The position numbers and the translations under genes were made by a program. DNA of 64,000 bases from Taudactylus pleione (lineage: Eukaryota > Chordata > Amphibia > Anura > Myobatrachidae): positions 496,001 to 560,000 of the forward strand of contig JAUIMM010000722.1 in assembly GCA_031769625.1 (NCBI GenBank), written 5' to 3'. Positions 36,215-48,500 of the stretch are shown piece after piece. The stretch's first letter is position 1. Every line of letters starts with the position of its first letter. The notes beneath the pieces were generated by a model. That model ran no database searches, was not told the DNA's origin, and saw only the letters and a program-made list of their open reading frames with translations.

Positions 36215-36407
36215 TTGCAGTTTTTGATCCATTTGGTCTACAATTATGCGACTAGTATCGCTGGAAAGCCCTTGTTCCCAGCTACATCCACACCAATTTT
36301 GGGCCATTTTGACAATCAGGAGGAGGAGAAACAGCTGGTCAAAAATAGGGTTCCTAGGCTCCTCCAGTCCACTTTAAGTAAATTAAGATTTTTTTTTCTT
36401 TAAATGG
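36215..36407 (+). repeat. Ls: truncated long unit (193 bp)
   Basis: This unit has an La head and body (GTATCGCTGGAAAGCCC, CAATCAGGAGGAGGAG, CAAAAATAGGG). After CCTAGGCTCCTC it switches to the E/I-type CAGTCCACTTTAAGTAAATT tail. The whole 156-bp second part, including the unique block and the CENP-B-like motif, is gone. Other copies start at 41210, 46629, 51856 and 57237. The switch lies in sequence shared by both unit types, so a homologous exchange is the simplest cause. Confidence 0.88.
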
Positions 36408-37336
36408 TTACAGTTATTGATCCATTTGGTCTACAATTATGCGACCAGTATGGCTGGAAAGCACTTGATAAGAACTACTACCACACAAATTTTGGGCCAT
36501 TTTGACTTTCAGGAAGTGGATAAACAGCCAGTCAAAGAAAGGGTTCCTAGTCTCCTCCAGTCCACTTTATGTCAATTGAGATTTTTTTTTGCTTTAAATG
36601 CTTGCAGTTTTTGATCCATTTGGTCTACAATTATGCGACTAGTATCGCTGGAAAGCCCTTGTTCCCAGCTACATCCACACCAATTTTGGGCCATTTTGAC
36701 AATCAGGAGGAGAAGAAACAGCTGGTCAAAAATAGGGTTCCTAGGCTCCTCTGGTCCCGCTTCCAAAAATGCACGAAAAGACGTTTTTCAGAGCTACCTT
36801 CACACCGATTTTGGGCCATTTTAACCACAATGCAGCAGAGATATAGCCAATCAAAAGAAGGGTTCCTTGGAGAAATATACAGTTAATGGATACTTATGCT
36901 CCTCTGTTCCCACTTTAAGTCAATGGAGATTTTTTTATTGCTTTAAATGCTTGCAGTTATTGATCCATTTGGTCTACAATTATGCGACCAGTATGGCTGG
37001 AGAGCACTTGATAAGAACTACTTCCACACAAATTTTGGGCCATTTTGACTGTCAGGCAGTGGAGAAACAGCCAGTCAAAGAAAGGGTTCCTAGGCTCCTC
37101 CAGTCCACTTTAAGTAAATTAAGATTTTTATTTCTTTAAATGCTTACAGTTATTGATCCATTTGGTCTACAATTATGCGACCATTATGGCTGGAAAACAC
37201 TTGATAAGAACTACTTGCAAACCAATTTTGGGCCATTTTGACTTTCAGGTAGTGGAGAAACAGCCATTCAAAGAAAGGGTTCCTAGGCTCCTCCAGTCCA
37301 CTTTAAGTAAATTAAGATTTTTTTTTCTTAAAATGC

Positions 37337-40300
37337 ATGCAGTTTTTGATCCATTTGGTCTACAATTATGCGACCAGTATGGCTGGAAAGCACTTGATAA
37401 GAACTACTTCCAAACCAATTTTGGGCCATTTTGACTTTCAGGAAGTGGATAAACAGCCAGTCAAAGAAAGGGTTCCTAGTCTCCTCCAGTCCACTTTAAG
37501 TCAATTGAGATTTTTTTTTGCTTTAAATGCTTGCAGTTTTTGATCCATTTGGTCTACAATTATGCGACCAGTATCGCTGGAAAGCCCTTGTTCCCAGCTA
37601 CATCCACACCAATATTGGGCCATTTTGACAATCAGGAGGAGGAGAAACAGCTGGTCAAAGTTAGGGTTACTAGGCTCCTCTGGTCCCGCTTCCAAAAATG
37701 CACGAAAAGATGTTTTTCAGAGCTACCTTCACACCGATTTTGGGCCATTTTAACCACAATGCAGCAGAGATATAGCCAATCAAAAGAAGGGTTCCTTGGA
37801 GAAATATACAGTTAATGGATACTTATGCTCCTCTGTTCCCACTTTAAGTCAATGGAGATTTTTTTTTTTGCTTTAAATGCTTGCAGTTATTGATCCATTT
37901 GGTCTACAATTATGCGACCAGTATGGCTGGAGAGCACTTGATAAGAACTACTTCCACACAAATTTTGGGCCATTTTGACTGTCAGGCAGTGGAGAAACAG
38001 CCAGTCAAAGAAAGGGTTCCTAGGCTCCTCCAGTCCACTTTAAATAAATTAAGATTTTTTTTTCTTAAAATGCATGGAGTTTTTGATCCATTTGGTCTAC
38101 AATTATGCGACCAGTATCGCTGGAAAGCTATTGTTCACAGCTACCTCCACACCAATTTTGGGCCATTTTGACAATCAGAAGGAGGAGAAACAGCTGGTCA
38201 AAGATAGGGTTCCTAGGCTCCTCAGGACCCGCTTCCAAAAATGCACGAAAATACCTTTTTCAGAGCTACCTTCACACCAATTTTGGGCCGTTTTAATCAC
38301 CATGCAGCGGAGAAATAGCCAATCAAAAGAAGGGTTCCTTGGAGAAATATACAGTTAATGGATACTTATGCTCCTCCGGTCCCACTCTAAGTCAATGGAG
38401 ATTTTTTTTTGCTTTACATGCTTGCAGTTAATGATCCATTTGGTCTACAATTATGCGACCAGTGAGGCAGGAAAGCACTTGATAAGAACTACTTCCACAC
38501 AAATTTTGGGCCATTTTGACTGTCAGGCAGTTTAGAAACAGCCAGTCAAAGAAAGGGTTCCAAGGCTCCTCCAGTCCACTTTAAGTAAATTAAGATTTTT
38601 TTTTCTTTAAATGGTTACAGTTATTGATCCATTTGTTCTACAATTATGCGAGCAGTATGGCTGGAAAGCACTTGATAAGAAATACTTCCAAACCAATTTT
38701 GGGCCATTTTGACTTTCAGGAAGTGGATAAACAGATAGTCAAAGAAAGGGTTCCTAGTCTCCTCCAGTCCACTTTAAGTCAATTGAGATTTTTTTTTGCT
38801 TTAAATGCTTGCAGTTTTTGATCCATTTGGTCTACAATTATGCGACCAGTATCGCTGGAAAGCCCTTGTTCCCAGCTACATCCACACCAATATTGGGCCA
38901 TTTTGACAATCAGGAGGAGGAGAAACAGCTTGTCAAAGTTAGGGTTCCTAGGCTCCTCTGGTCCTGCTTCCAAAAATGCACGAAAAGACGTTTTTCAGAG
39001 CTACCTTCACACCGATTTTGGGCCATTTTAACCACAATGCAGCAGAGATATAGCCAATCAAAAGAAGCGTTCCTTGGAGAAATATACAGTTAATGGATAC
39101 TTATGCTCCTCTTTTCCCACTTTAAGTCAATGGAGATTTTTTTTTTGCTTTAAATGCTTGCAGTTATTGATCCATTTGGTCTACAATTATGCGACCATTA
39201 TGGCTGGAAAACACTTGATAAGAACAACTTCCAAACCAATTTTGGGCCATTTTGACTTTCAGGTAGTGGAGAAACAGCCAGTCAAAGAAAGGGTTCCTAG
39301 GCTCCTCCAGTCCACTTTAAGTAAATTAAGATTTTTTTTTCTTAAAATGCATGCAGTTTTTGATCCATTTGGTCTACAATTATGCGACCAGTATGGCTGG
39401 AAAGCACTTGATAAGAACTACTTCCAAACCAATTTTGGGCCATTTTGACTGTCAGGCAGTGGAGAAACAGCCAGTCAAAGAAAGGGTTCCTAGTCTCCTC
39501 CAGTCCACTTTAAGTCAATTGAGATTTTTTTTTGCTTTAAATGCTTGCAGTTTTTGATCCATTTGGTCTACAATTATGCGACCAGTATCGCTGGAAAGCT
39601 ATTGTTCACAGCTACCTCCACACCAATTTTGGGCCATTTTGACAATCAGAAGGAGGAGAAACAGCTGGTCTAAGATAGGGTTCCTAGGCTCCTCTGGACC
39701 CGCTTCCAAAAATGCACGAAAATACCTTTTTCAGAGCTACCTTCACACCGATTTTGGGCCGTTTTAATCACCATGCAGCGGAGAAATAGCCAATCAAAAG
39801 AAGGGTTCCTTGGAGAAATATACAGTTAATGGATACTTATGCTCCTCCGGTCCCACTCTAAGTCAATGGAGATTTTTTTTTGCTTTACATGCTTGCAGTT
39901 AATAATCCATTTGGTCTACAATTATGCGACCAGTGTGGCTAGAAAGCACTTGATAAGAACTACTTCCAAACAAATTTTGGGCCATTTTGACTGTCAGGCA
40001 GTGGAGAAACAGCCAGTCAAAGAAAGGGTTCCTAGTCTCCTCCAGTCCACTTTAAGTCAATTGAGATTTTTTTTTGCTTTAAATGCTTGCAGTTTTTGAT
40101 CCATTTGGTCTACAATTATGCGACCATTATGGCTGGAAAACACTTGATAAGAACTACTTCCAAACCAATTTTGGGCCATTTTGACTTTCAGGTAGTGGAG
40201 AAACAGCCATTCAAAGAAAGGGTTCCTAGGCTCCTCCAGTCCACTTTAAGTAAATTAAGATTTTTTTTTCTTAAAATGCATGCAGTTTTTGATCCATTTG

Positions 40301-42331
40301 GTCTACAATTATGCGACCAGTATGGCTGGAAAGCACTTGATAAGAACTACTTCCAAACCAATTTTGGGCCATTTTGACTGTCAGGCAGTGGAGAAACAGC
40401 CAGTCAAAGAAAGGGTTCCTAGTCTCCTCCAGTCCACTTTAAGTCAATTGAGATTTTTTTTTGCTTTAAATGCTTGCAGTTTTTGATCCATTTGGTCTAC
40501 AATTATAAGACCAGTATCGCTGGAAAGCCCTTGTTCCCAGCTACATCCACACCAATTTTGGGCCATTTTGACAATCAGGAGGAGGAGAAACAGCTGGTCA
40601 AAAATAGGGTTCCTAGGCTCCTCTGGTCCCGCTTCCAAAAATGCACGAAAAGACGTTTTTCAGAGCTACCTTCACACCGATTTTGGGCCATTTTAACCAC
40701 AATGCAGCAGAGATATAGCCAATCAAAAGAAGGGTTCCTTGGAGAAATATACAGTTAATGGATACTTATGCTCCTCTGTTCCCACTTTAAGTCAATGGAA
40801 ATTTTTTTTTTGCTTTAAATGCTTGCAGTTATTGATCCATTTGGTCTACAATTATGCGACCAGTATGGCTGGAGAGCACTTGATAAGAACTACTTCCACA
40901 CAAATTATGGGCCATTTTGACTGTCAGGCAGTGGAGAAACAGCCAGTCAAAGAAAGGGTTCCTAGGCTCCTCCAGTCCACTTTAAGTAAATTAAGATTTT
41001 TTTTTCTTTAAATGGTTACAGTTATTGATCCATTTGGTCTACAATTATGCAACCAGTATGGCTGGAAAGCACTTGATAAGAACTACTACCACACAAATTT
41101 TGGGCCATTTTGACTTTCAGGAAGTGGATAAACAGCCAGTCAAAGAAAGGGTTCCTAGTCTCCTCCAGTCCACTTTATGTCAATTGAGATTTTTTTTTGC
41201 TTTAAATGCTTGCAGTTTTTGATCCATTTGGTCTACAATTATGCGACTAGTATCGCTGGAAAGCCCTTGTTCCCAGCTACATCCACACCAATTTTGGGCC
41301 ATTTTGACAATCAGGAGGAGGAGAAACAGCTGGTCAAAAATAGGGTTCCTAGGCTCCTCCAGTCCACTTTAAGTAAATTAAGATTTTTTTTTCTTTAAAT
41401 GGTTACAGTTATTGATCCATTTGGTCTACAATTATGCGACCAGTATGGCTGGAAAGCACTTGATAAGAACTACTACCACACAAATTTTGGGCCATTTTGA
41501 CTTTCAGGAAGTGGATAAACAGCCAGTCAAAGAAAGGGTTCCTAGTCTCCTCCAGTCCACTTTATGTCAATTGAGATTTTTTTTTGCTTTAAATGCTTGC
41601 AGTTTTTGATCCATTTGGTCTACAATTATGCGACTAGTATCGCTGGAAAGCCCTTGTTCCCAGCTACATCCACACCAATTTTGGGCCATTTTGACAATCA
41701 GGAGGAGAAGAAACAGCTGGTCAAAAATAGGGTTCCTAGGCTCCTCTGGTCCCGCTTCCAAAAATGCACGAAAAGACGTTTTTCAGAGCTACCTTCACAC
41801 CGATTTTGGGCCATTTTAACCACAATGCAGCAGAGATATAGCCAATCAAAAGAAGGGTTCCTTGGAGAAATATACAGTTAATGGATACTTATGCTCCTCT
41901 GTTCCCACTTTAAGTCAATGGAGATTTTTTTATTGCTTTAAATGCTTGCAGTTATTGATCCATTTGGTCTACAATTATGCGACCAGTATGGCTGGAGAGC
42001 ACTTGATAAGAACTACTTCCACACAAATTTTGGGCCATTTTGACTGTCAGGCAGTGGAGAAACAGCCAGTCAAAGAAAGGGTTCCTAGGCTCCTCCAGTC
42101 CACTTTAAGTAAATTAAGATTTTTATTTCTTTAAATGCTTACAGTTATTGATCCATTTGGTCTACAATTATGCGACCATTATGGCTGGAAAACACTTGAT
42201 AAGAACTACTTGCAAACCAATTTTGGGCCATTTTGACTTTCAGGTAGTGGAGAAACAGCCATTCAAAGAAAGGGTTCCTAGGCTCCTCCAGTCCACTTTA
42301 AGTAAATTAAGATTTTTTTTTCTTAAAATGC
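37337..42331 (+). repeat. 4,995-bp tandem duplication, copy 2
   Basis: Unit starts are K/K' hybrid 37337, La 37531, E 37881, Lc 38074, V 38422, K' 38615, La 38809, I 39158, K 39351, Lc 39545, V 39893, I 40087, K 40280, La 40474, E 40823, K' 41016, Ls 41210, K' 41403, La 41597, E 41946 and I 42139. The opening unit has a K head (ATGCATGCAG) and a K' body (CAGGAAGTGGATAAAC), which is the expected crossover junction. No private difference from copy 1 was noticed. Confidence 0.93.
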
Positions 42332-45300
42332 ATGCAGTTTTTGATCCATTTGGTCTACAATTATGCGACCAGTATGGCTGGAAAGCACTTGATAAGAACT
42401 ACTTCCAAACCAATTTTGGGCCATTTTGACTGTCAGGCAGTGGAGAAACAGCCAGTCAAAGAAAGGGTTCCTAGTCTCCTCCAGTCCACTTTAAGTCAAT
42501 TGAGATTTTTTTTTGCTTTAAATGCTTGCAGTTTTTGATCCATTTGGTCTACAATTATGCGACCAGTATCGCTGGAAAGCCCTTGTTCCCAGCTACATCC
42601 ACACCAATTTTGGGCCATTTTGACAATCAGGAGGAGGAGAAACAGCTGGTGAAAAATAGGGTTCCTAGGCTCCTCTGGTCCCGCTTCCAAAAATGCACGA
42701 AAAGACGTTTTTCAGAGCTACCTTCACACCGATTTTGGGCCATTTTAACCACAATGCAGCAGAGATATAGCCAATCAAAAGAAGGGTTCCTTGGAGAAAT
42801 ATACAGTTAATGGATACTTATGCTCCTCTGTTCCCACTTTAAGTCAATGGAAATTTTTTTTTTGCTTTAAATGCTTGCAGTTATTGATCCATTTGGTCTA
42901 CAATTATGCGACCAGTATGGCTGGAGAGCACTTGATAAGAACTACTTCCACACAAATTTTGGGCCATTTTGACTGTCAGGCAGTGGAGAAACAGCCAGTC
43001 AAAGAAAGGGTTCCTAGGCTCCTCCAGTCCACTTTAAGTAAATTAAGATTTTTATTTCTTTAAATGCTTACAGTTATTGATCCATTTGGTCTACAATTAT
43101 GCGACCATTATGGCTGGAAAACACTTGATAAGAACTACTTCCAAACCAATTTTGGGCCATTTTGACTTTCAGGTAGTGGAGAAACAGCCAGTCAAAGAAA
43201 GGGTTCCTAGGCTCCTCCAGTCCACTTTAAGTAAATTAAGATTTTTTTTTCTTAAAATGCATGCAGTTTTTGATCCATTGGTCTACAATTATGCGACCAG
43301 TATGGCTGGAAAGCACTTGATAAGAACTACTTCCAAACAAATTTTGGGCCATTTTGACTGTCAGGCAGTGGAGAAACAGCCAGTCAAAGAAAGGGTTCCT
43401 AGTCTCCTCCAGTCCACTTTAAGTCAATTGAGATTTTTTTTTGCTTTAAATGCTTGCAGTTTTTGATCCATTTGGTCTACAATTATGCGACCATTATGGC
43501 TGGAAAACACTTGATAAGAACTACTTCCAAACCAATTTTGGGCCATTTTGACTTTCAGGTAGTGGAGAAACAGCCAGTCAAAGAAAGGGTTCCTAGTCTC
43601 CTCCAGTCCACTTTAAGTCAATTGAGATTTTTTTTTGCTTTAAATGCTTGCAGTTTTTGATCCATTTGGTCTACAATTATACGACCAGTATCGCTGGAAA
43701 GCCCTTGTTCCCAGCTACATCCACACCAATTTTGGGCCATTTTGACAATCAGGAGGAGGAGAAACAGCTGGTCAAAAATAGGGTTCCTAGGCTCCTCTGG
43801 TCCCGCTTCCAAAAATGCACGAAAATACGTTTTTCAGAGCTACCTTCACACCGATTTTGGGCCATTTTAACCACAATGCAGCAGAGATATAGCCAATCAA
43901 AAGAAGGGTTCCTTGGAGAAATATACAGTTAATGGATACTTATGCTCCTCTGTTCCCACTTTAAGTCAATGGAGATTTTTTTATTGCTTTAAATGCTTGC
44001 AGTTATTGATCCATTTGGTCTACAATTATGCGACCAGTATGGCTGGAGAGCACTTGATAAGAACTACTTCCACACAAATTTTGGGCCATTTTGACTGTCA
44101 GGCAGTGGAGAAACAGCCAGTCAAAGAAAGGGTTCCTAGGCTCCTCCAGTCCACTTTAAGTAAATTAAGATTTTTATTTCTTTAAATGCTTACAGTTATT
44201 GATCCATTTGGTCTACAATTATGCGACCATTATGGCTGGAAAACACTTGATAAGAACTACTTGCAAACCAATTTTGGGCCATTTTGACTTTCAGGTAGTG
44301 GAGAAACAGCCATTCAAAGAAAGGGTTCCTAGGCTCCTCCAGTCCACTTTAAGTAAATTAAGATTTTTTTTTCTTAAAATGCATGCAGTTTTTGATCCAT
44401 TTGGTCTACAATTATGCGACCAGTATGGCTGGAAAGCACTTGATAAGAACTACTTCCAAACCAATTTTGGGCCATTTTGACTGTCAGGCAGTGGAGAAAC
44501 AGCCAGTCAAAGAAAGGGTTCCTAGTCTCCTCCAGTCCACTTTAAGTCAATTGAGATTTTTTTTTGCTTTAAATGCTTGCAGTTTTTGATCCATTTGGTC
44601 TACAATTATGCGACCAGTATCGCTGGAAAGCCCTTGTTCCCAGCTACATCCACACCAATTTTGGGCCATTTTGACAATCAGGAGGAGGAGAAACAGCTGG
44701 TGAAAAATAGGGTTCCTAGGCTCCTCTGGTCCCGCTTCCAAAAATGCACGAAAAGACGTTTTTCAGAGCTACCTTCACACCGATTTTGGGCCATTTTAAC
44801 CACAATGCAGCAGAGATATAGCCAATCAAAAGAAGGGTTCCTTGGAGAAATATACAGTTAATGGATACTTATGCTCCTCTGTTCCCACTTTAAGTCAATG
44901 GAAATTTTTTTTTTGCTTTAAATGCTTGCAGTTATTGATCCATTTGGTCTACAATTATGCGACCAGTATGGCTGGAGAGCACTTGATAAGAACTACTTCC
45001 ACACAAATTTTGGGCCATTTTGACTGTCAGGCAGTGGAGAAACAGCCAGTCAAAGAAAGGGTTCCTAGGCTCCTCCAGTCCACTTTAAGTAAATTAAGAT
45101 TTTTATTTCTTTAAATGCTTACAGTTATTGATCCATTTGGTCTACAATTATGCGACCATTATGGCTGGAAAACACTTGATAAGAACTACTTCCAAACCAA
45201 TTTTGGGCCATTTTGACTTTCAGGTAGTGGAGAAACAGCCAGTCAAAGAAAGGGTTCCTAGGCTCCTCCAGTCCACTTTAAGTAAATTAAGATTTTTTTT

Positions 45301-45505
45301 TCTTAAAATGCATGCAGTTTTTGATCCATTTGGTCTACAATTATGCGACCAGTATGGCTGGAAAGCACTTGATAAGAACTACTTCCAAACAAATTTTGGG
45401 CCATTTTGACTGTCAGGCAGTGGAGAAACAGCCAGTCAAAGAAAGGGTTCCTAGTCTCCTCCAGTCCACTTTAAGTCAATTGAGATTTTTTTTTGCTTTA
45501 AATGC
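40087..45505 (+). repeat. 5,419-bp tandem duplication, copy 1
   Basis: The units from 40087 to 42139 are listed under the 4,995-bp copy 2. The rest are K 42332, La 42526, E 42875, I 43068, K 43261, I/K 43454, La 43648, E 43997, I 44190, K 44383, La 44577, E 44926, I 45119 and K 45312. La at 42526 and 44577 read CTGGTGAAAAATAGG. La 43648 reads TTATACGACC. K 43261 has lost a T (GATCCATTGG), making this copy one base shorter than its partner. Confidence 0.9.
40474..42525 (+). repeat. 2.05-kb module, copy 2
   Basis: Same order and markers as the copy at 35479, including ATGCAACCAG in the first K' and GAGGAGAAGAAAC in the second La. It ends in an ordinary K at 42332 rather than the K/K' hybrid. 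Confidence 0.9.
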
Positions 45506-48500
45506 TTGCAGTTTTTGATCCATTTGGTCTACAATTATGCGACCATTATGGCTGGAAAACACTTGATAAGAACTACTTCCAAACCAATTTTGGGCCATTT
45601 TGACTTTCAGGTAGTGGAGAAACAGCCATTCAAAGAAAGGGTTCCTAGGCTCCTCCAGTCCACTTTAAGTAAATTAAGATTTTTTTTTCTTAAAATGCAT
45701 GCAGTTTTTGATCCATTTGGTCTACAATTATGCGACCAGTATGGCTGGAAAGCACTTGATAAGAACTACTTCCAAACCAATTTTGGGCCATTTTGACTGT
45801 CAGGCAGTGGAGAAACAGCCAGTCAAAGAAAGGGTTCCTAGTCTCCTCCAGTCCACTTTAAGTCAATTGAGATTTTTTTTTGCTTTAAATGCTTGCAGTT
45901 TTTGATCCATTTGGTCTACAATTATAAGACCAGTATCGCTGGAAAGCCCTTGTTCCCAGCTACATCCACACCAATTTTGGGCCATTTTGACAATCAGGAG
46001 GAGGAGAAACAGCTGGTCAAAAATAGGGTTCCTAGGCTCCTCTGGTCCCGCTTCCAAAAATGCACGAAAAGACGTTTTTCAGAGCTACCTTCACACCGAT
46101 TTTGGGCCATTTTAACCACAATGCAGCAGAGATATAGCCAATCAAAAGAAGGGTTCCTTGGAGAAATATACAGTTAATGGATACTTATGCTCCTCTGTTC
46201 CCACTTTAAGTCAATGGAAATTTTTTTTTTGCTTTAAATGCTTGCAGTTATTGATCCATTTGGTCTACAATTATGCGACCAGTATGGCTGGAGAGCACTT
46301 GATAAGAACTACTTCCACACAAATTATGGGCCATTTTGACTGTCAGGCAGTGGAGAAACAGCCAGTCAAAGAAAGGGTTCCTAGGCTCCTCCAGTCCACT
46401 TTAAGTAAATTAAGATTTTTTTTTCTTTAAATGGTTACAGTTATTGATCCATTTGGTCTACAATTATGCAACCAGTATGGCTGGAAAGCACTTGATAAGA
46501 ACTACTACCACACAAATTTTGGGCCATTTTGACTTTCAGGAAGTGGATAAACAGCCAGTCAAAGAAAGGGTTCCTAGTCTCCTCCAGTCCACTTTATGTC
46601 AATTGAGATTTTTTTTTGCTTTAAATGCTTGCAGTTTTTGATCCATTTGGTCTACAATTATGCGACTAGTATCGCTGGAAAGCCCTTGTTCCCAGCTACA
46701 TCCACACCAATTTTGGGCCATTTTGACAATCAGGAGGAGGAGAAACAGCTGGTCAAAAATAGGGTTCCTAGGCTCCTCCAGTCCACTTTAAGTAAATTAA
46801 GATTTTTTTTTCTTTAAATGGTTACAGTTATTGATCCATTTGGTCTACAATTATGCGACCAGTATGGCTGGAAAGCACTTGATAAGAACTACTACCACAC
46901 AAATTTTGGGCCATTTTGACTTTCAGGAAGTGGATAAACAGCCAGTCAAAGAAAGGGTTCCTAGTCTCCTCCAGTCCACTTTATGTCAATTGAGATTTTT
47001 TTTTGCTTTAAATGCTTGCAGTTTTTGATCCATTTGGTCTACAATTATGCGACTAGTATCGCTGGAAAGCCCTTGTTCCCAGCTACATCCACACCAATTT
47101 TGGGCCATTTTGACAATCAGGAGGAGAAGAAACAGCTGGTCAAAAATAGGGTTCCTAGGCTCCTCTGGTCCCGCTTCCAAAAATGCACGAAAAGACGTTT
47201 TTCAGAGCTACCTTCACACCGATTTTGGGCCATTTTAACCACAATGCAGCAGAGATATAGCCAATCAAAAGAAGGGTTCCTTGGAGAAATATACAGTTAA
47301 TGGATACTTATGCTCCTCTGTTCCCACTTTAAGTCAATGGAGATTTTTTTATTGCTTTAAATGCTTGCAGTTATTGATCCATTTGGTCTACAATTATGCG
47401 ACCAGTATGGCTGGAGAGCACTTGATAAGAACTACTTCCACACAAATTTTGGGCCATTTTGACTGTCAGGCAGTGGAGAAACAGCCAGTCAAAGAAAGGG
47501 TTCCTAGGCTCCTCCAGTCCACTTTAAGTAAATTAAGATTTTTATTTCTTTAAATGCTTACAGTTATTGATCCATTTGGTCTACAATTATGCGACCATTA
47601 TGGCTGGAAAACACTTGATAAGAACTACTTGCAAACCAATTTTGGGCCATTTTGACTTTCAGGTAGTGGAGAAACAGCCATTCAAAGAAAGGGTTCCTAG
47701 GCTCCTCCAGTCCACTTTAAGTAAATTAAGATTTTTTTTTCTTAAAATGCATGCAGTTTTTGATCCATTTGGTCTACAATTATGCGACCAGTATGGCTGG
47801 AAAGCACTTGATAAGAACTACTTCCAAACCAATTTTGGGCCATTTTGACTGTCAGGCAGTGGAGAAACAGCCAGTCAAAGAAAGGGTTCCTAGTCTCCTC
47901 CAGTCCACTTTAAGTCAATTGAGATTTTTTTTTGCTTTAAATGCTTGCAGTTTTTGATCCATTTGGTCTACAATTATGCGACCAGTATCGCTGGAAAGCC
48001 CTTGTTCCCAGCTACATCCACACCAATTTTGGGCCATTTTGACAATCAGGAGGAGGAGAAACAGCTGGTGAAAAATAGGGTTCCTAGGCTCCTCTGGTCC
48101 CGCTTCCAAAAATGCACGAAAAGACGTTTTTCAGAGCTACCTTCACACCGATTTTGGGCCATTTTAACCACAATGCAGCAGAGATATAGCCAATCAAAAG
48201 AAGGGTTCCTTGGAGAAATATACAGTTAATGGATACTTATGCTCCTCTGTTCCCACTTTAAGTCAATGGAAATTTTTTTTTTGCTTTAAATGCTTGCAGT
48301 TATTGATCCATTTGGTCTACAATTATGCGACCAGTATGGCTGGAGAGCACTTGATAAGAACTACTTCCACACAAATTTTGGGCCATTTTGACTGTCAGGC
48401 AGTGGAGAAACAGCCAGTCAAAGAAAGGGTTCCTAGGCTCCTCCAGTCCACTTTAAGTAAATTAAGATTTTTATTTCTTTAAATGCTTACAGTTATTGAT

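Larger units (their letters stand above)
32342..37336 (+). repeat. 4,995-bp tandem duplication, copy 1
   Basis: Unit starts are K' 32342, La 32536, E 32886, Lc 33079, V 33427, K' 33620, La 33814, I 34163, K 34356, Lc 34550, V 34898, I 35092, K 35285, La 35479, E 35828, K' 36021, Ls 36215, K' 36408, La 36602, E 36951 and I 37144. More than fifteen private changes checked recur exactly 4,995 bp later, including GGGTTACTAGG, CTTTAAATAAATT, ATGCATGGAG, GGCAGTTTAG, GTTCCAAGG, AGCTTGTCAAAG, GAAGCGTTCC and TTATAAGACC. Matching sequence runs from about 32347 to 37436. Confidence 0.93.
35479..37530 (+). repeat. 2.05-kb module La-E-K'-Ls-K'-La-E-I-K, copy 1
   Basis: This nine-unit module contains the truncated long unit Ls. 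Markers are TTATAAGACC in La, AATTATGGGCC in E, TTTATGTCAATTG in the K' units, ATGCGACTAG in Ls and La, GAGGAGAAGAAAC in La 36602, TTTTTTTATTGC before E 36951 and TACTTGCAAACC in I 37144. Confidence 0.9.

Noticed and set aside
30255..38945. TTAGGGTT as interstitial telomere sequence
   Set aside because: It is a single occurrence per La unit, produced by one or two base changes in AAAATAGGGTTCC or AAAGATAGGGTTCC. There is no tandem TTAGGG.
43077..43466. Longest open frame (129 codons) spanning two units
   Set aside because: It exists only because K 43261 lost one T, which joins two of the usual short frames. The same residues recur in hundreds of other frames, there is no start context or domain, and the unit length is not a multiple of three.
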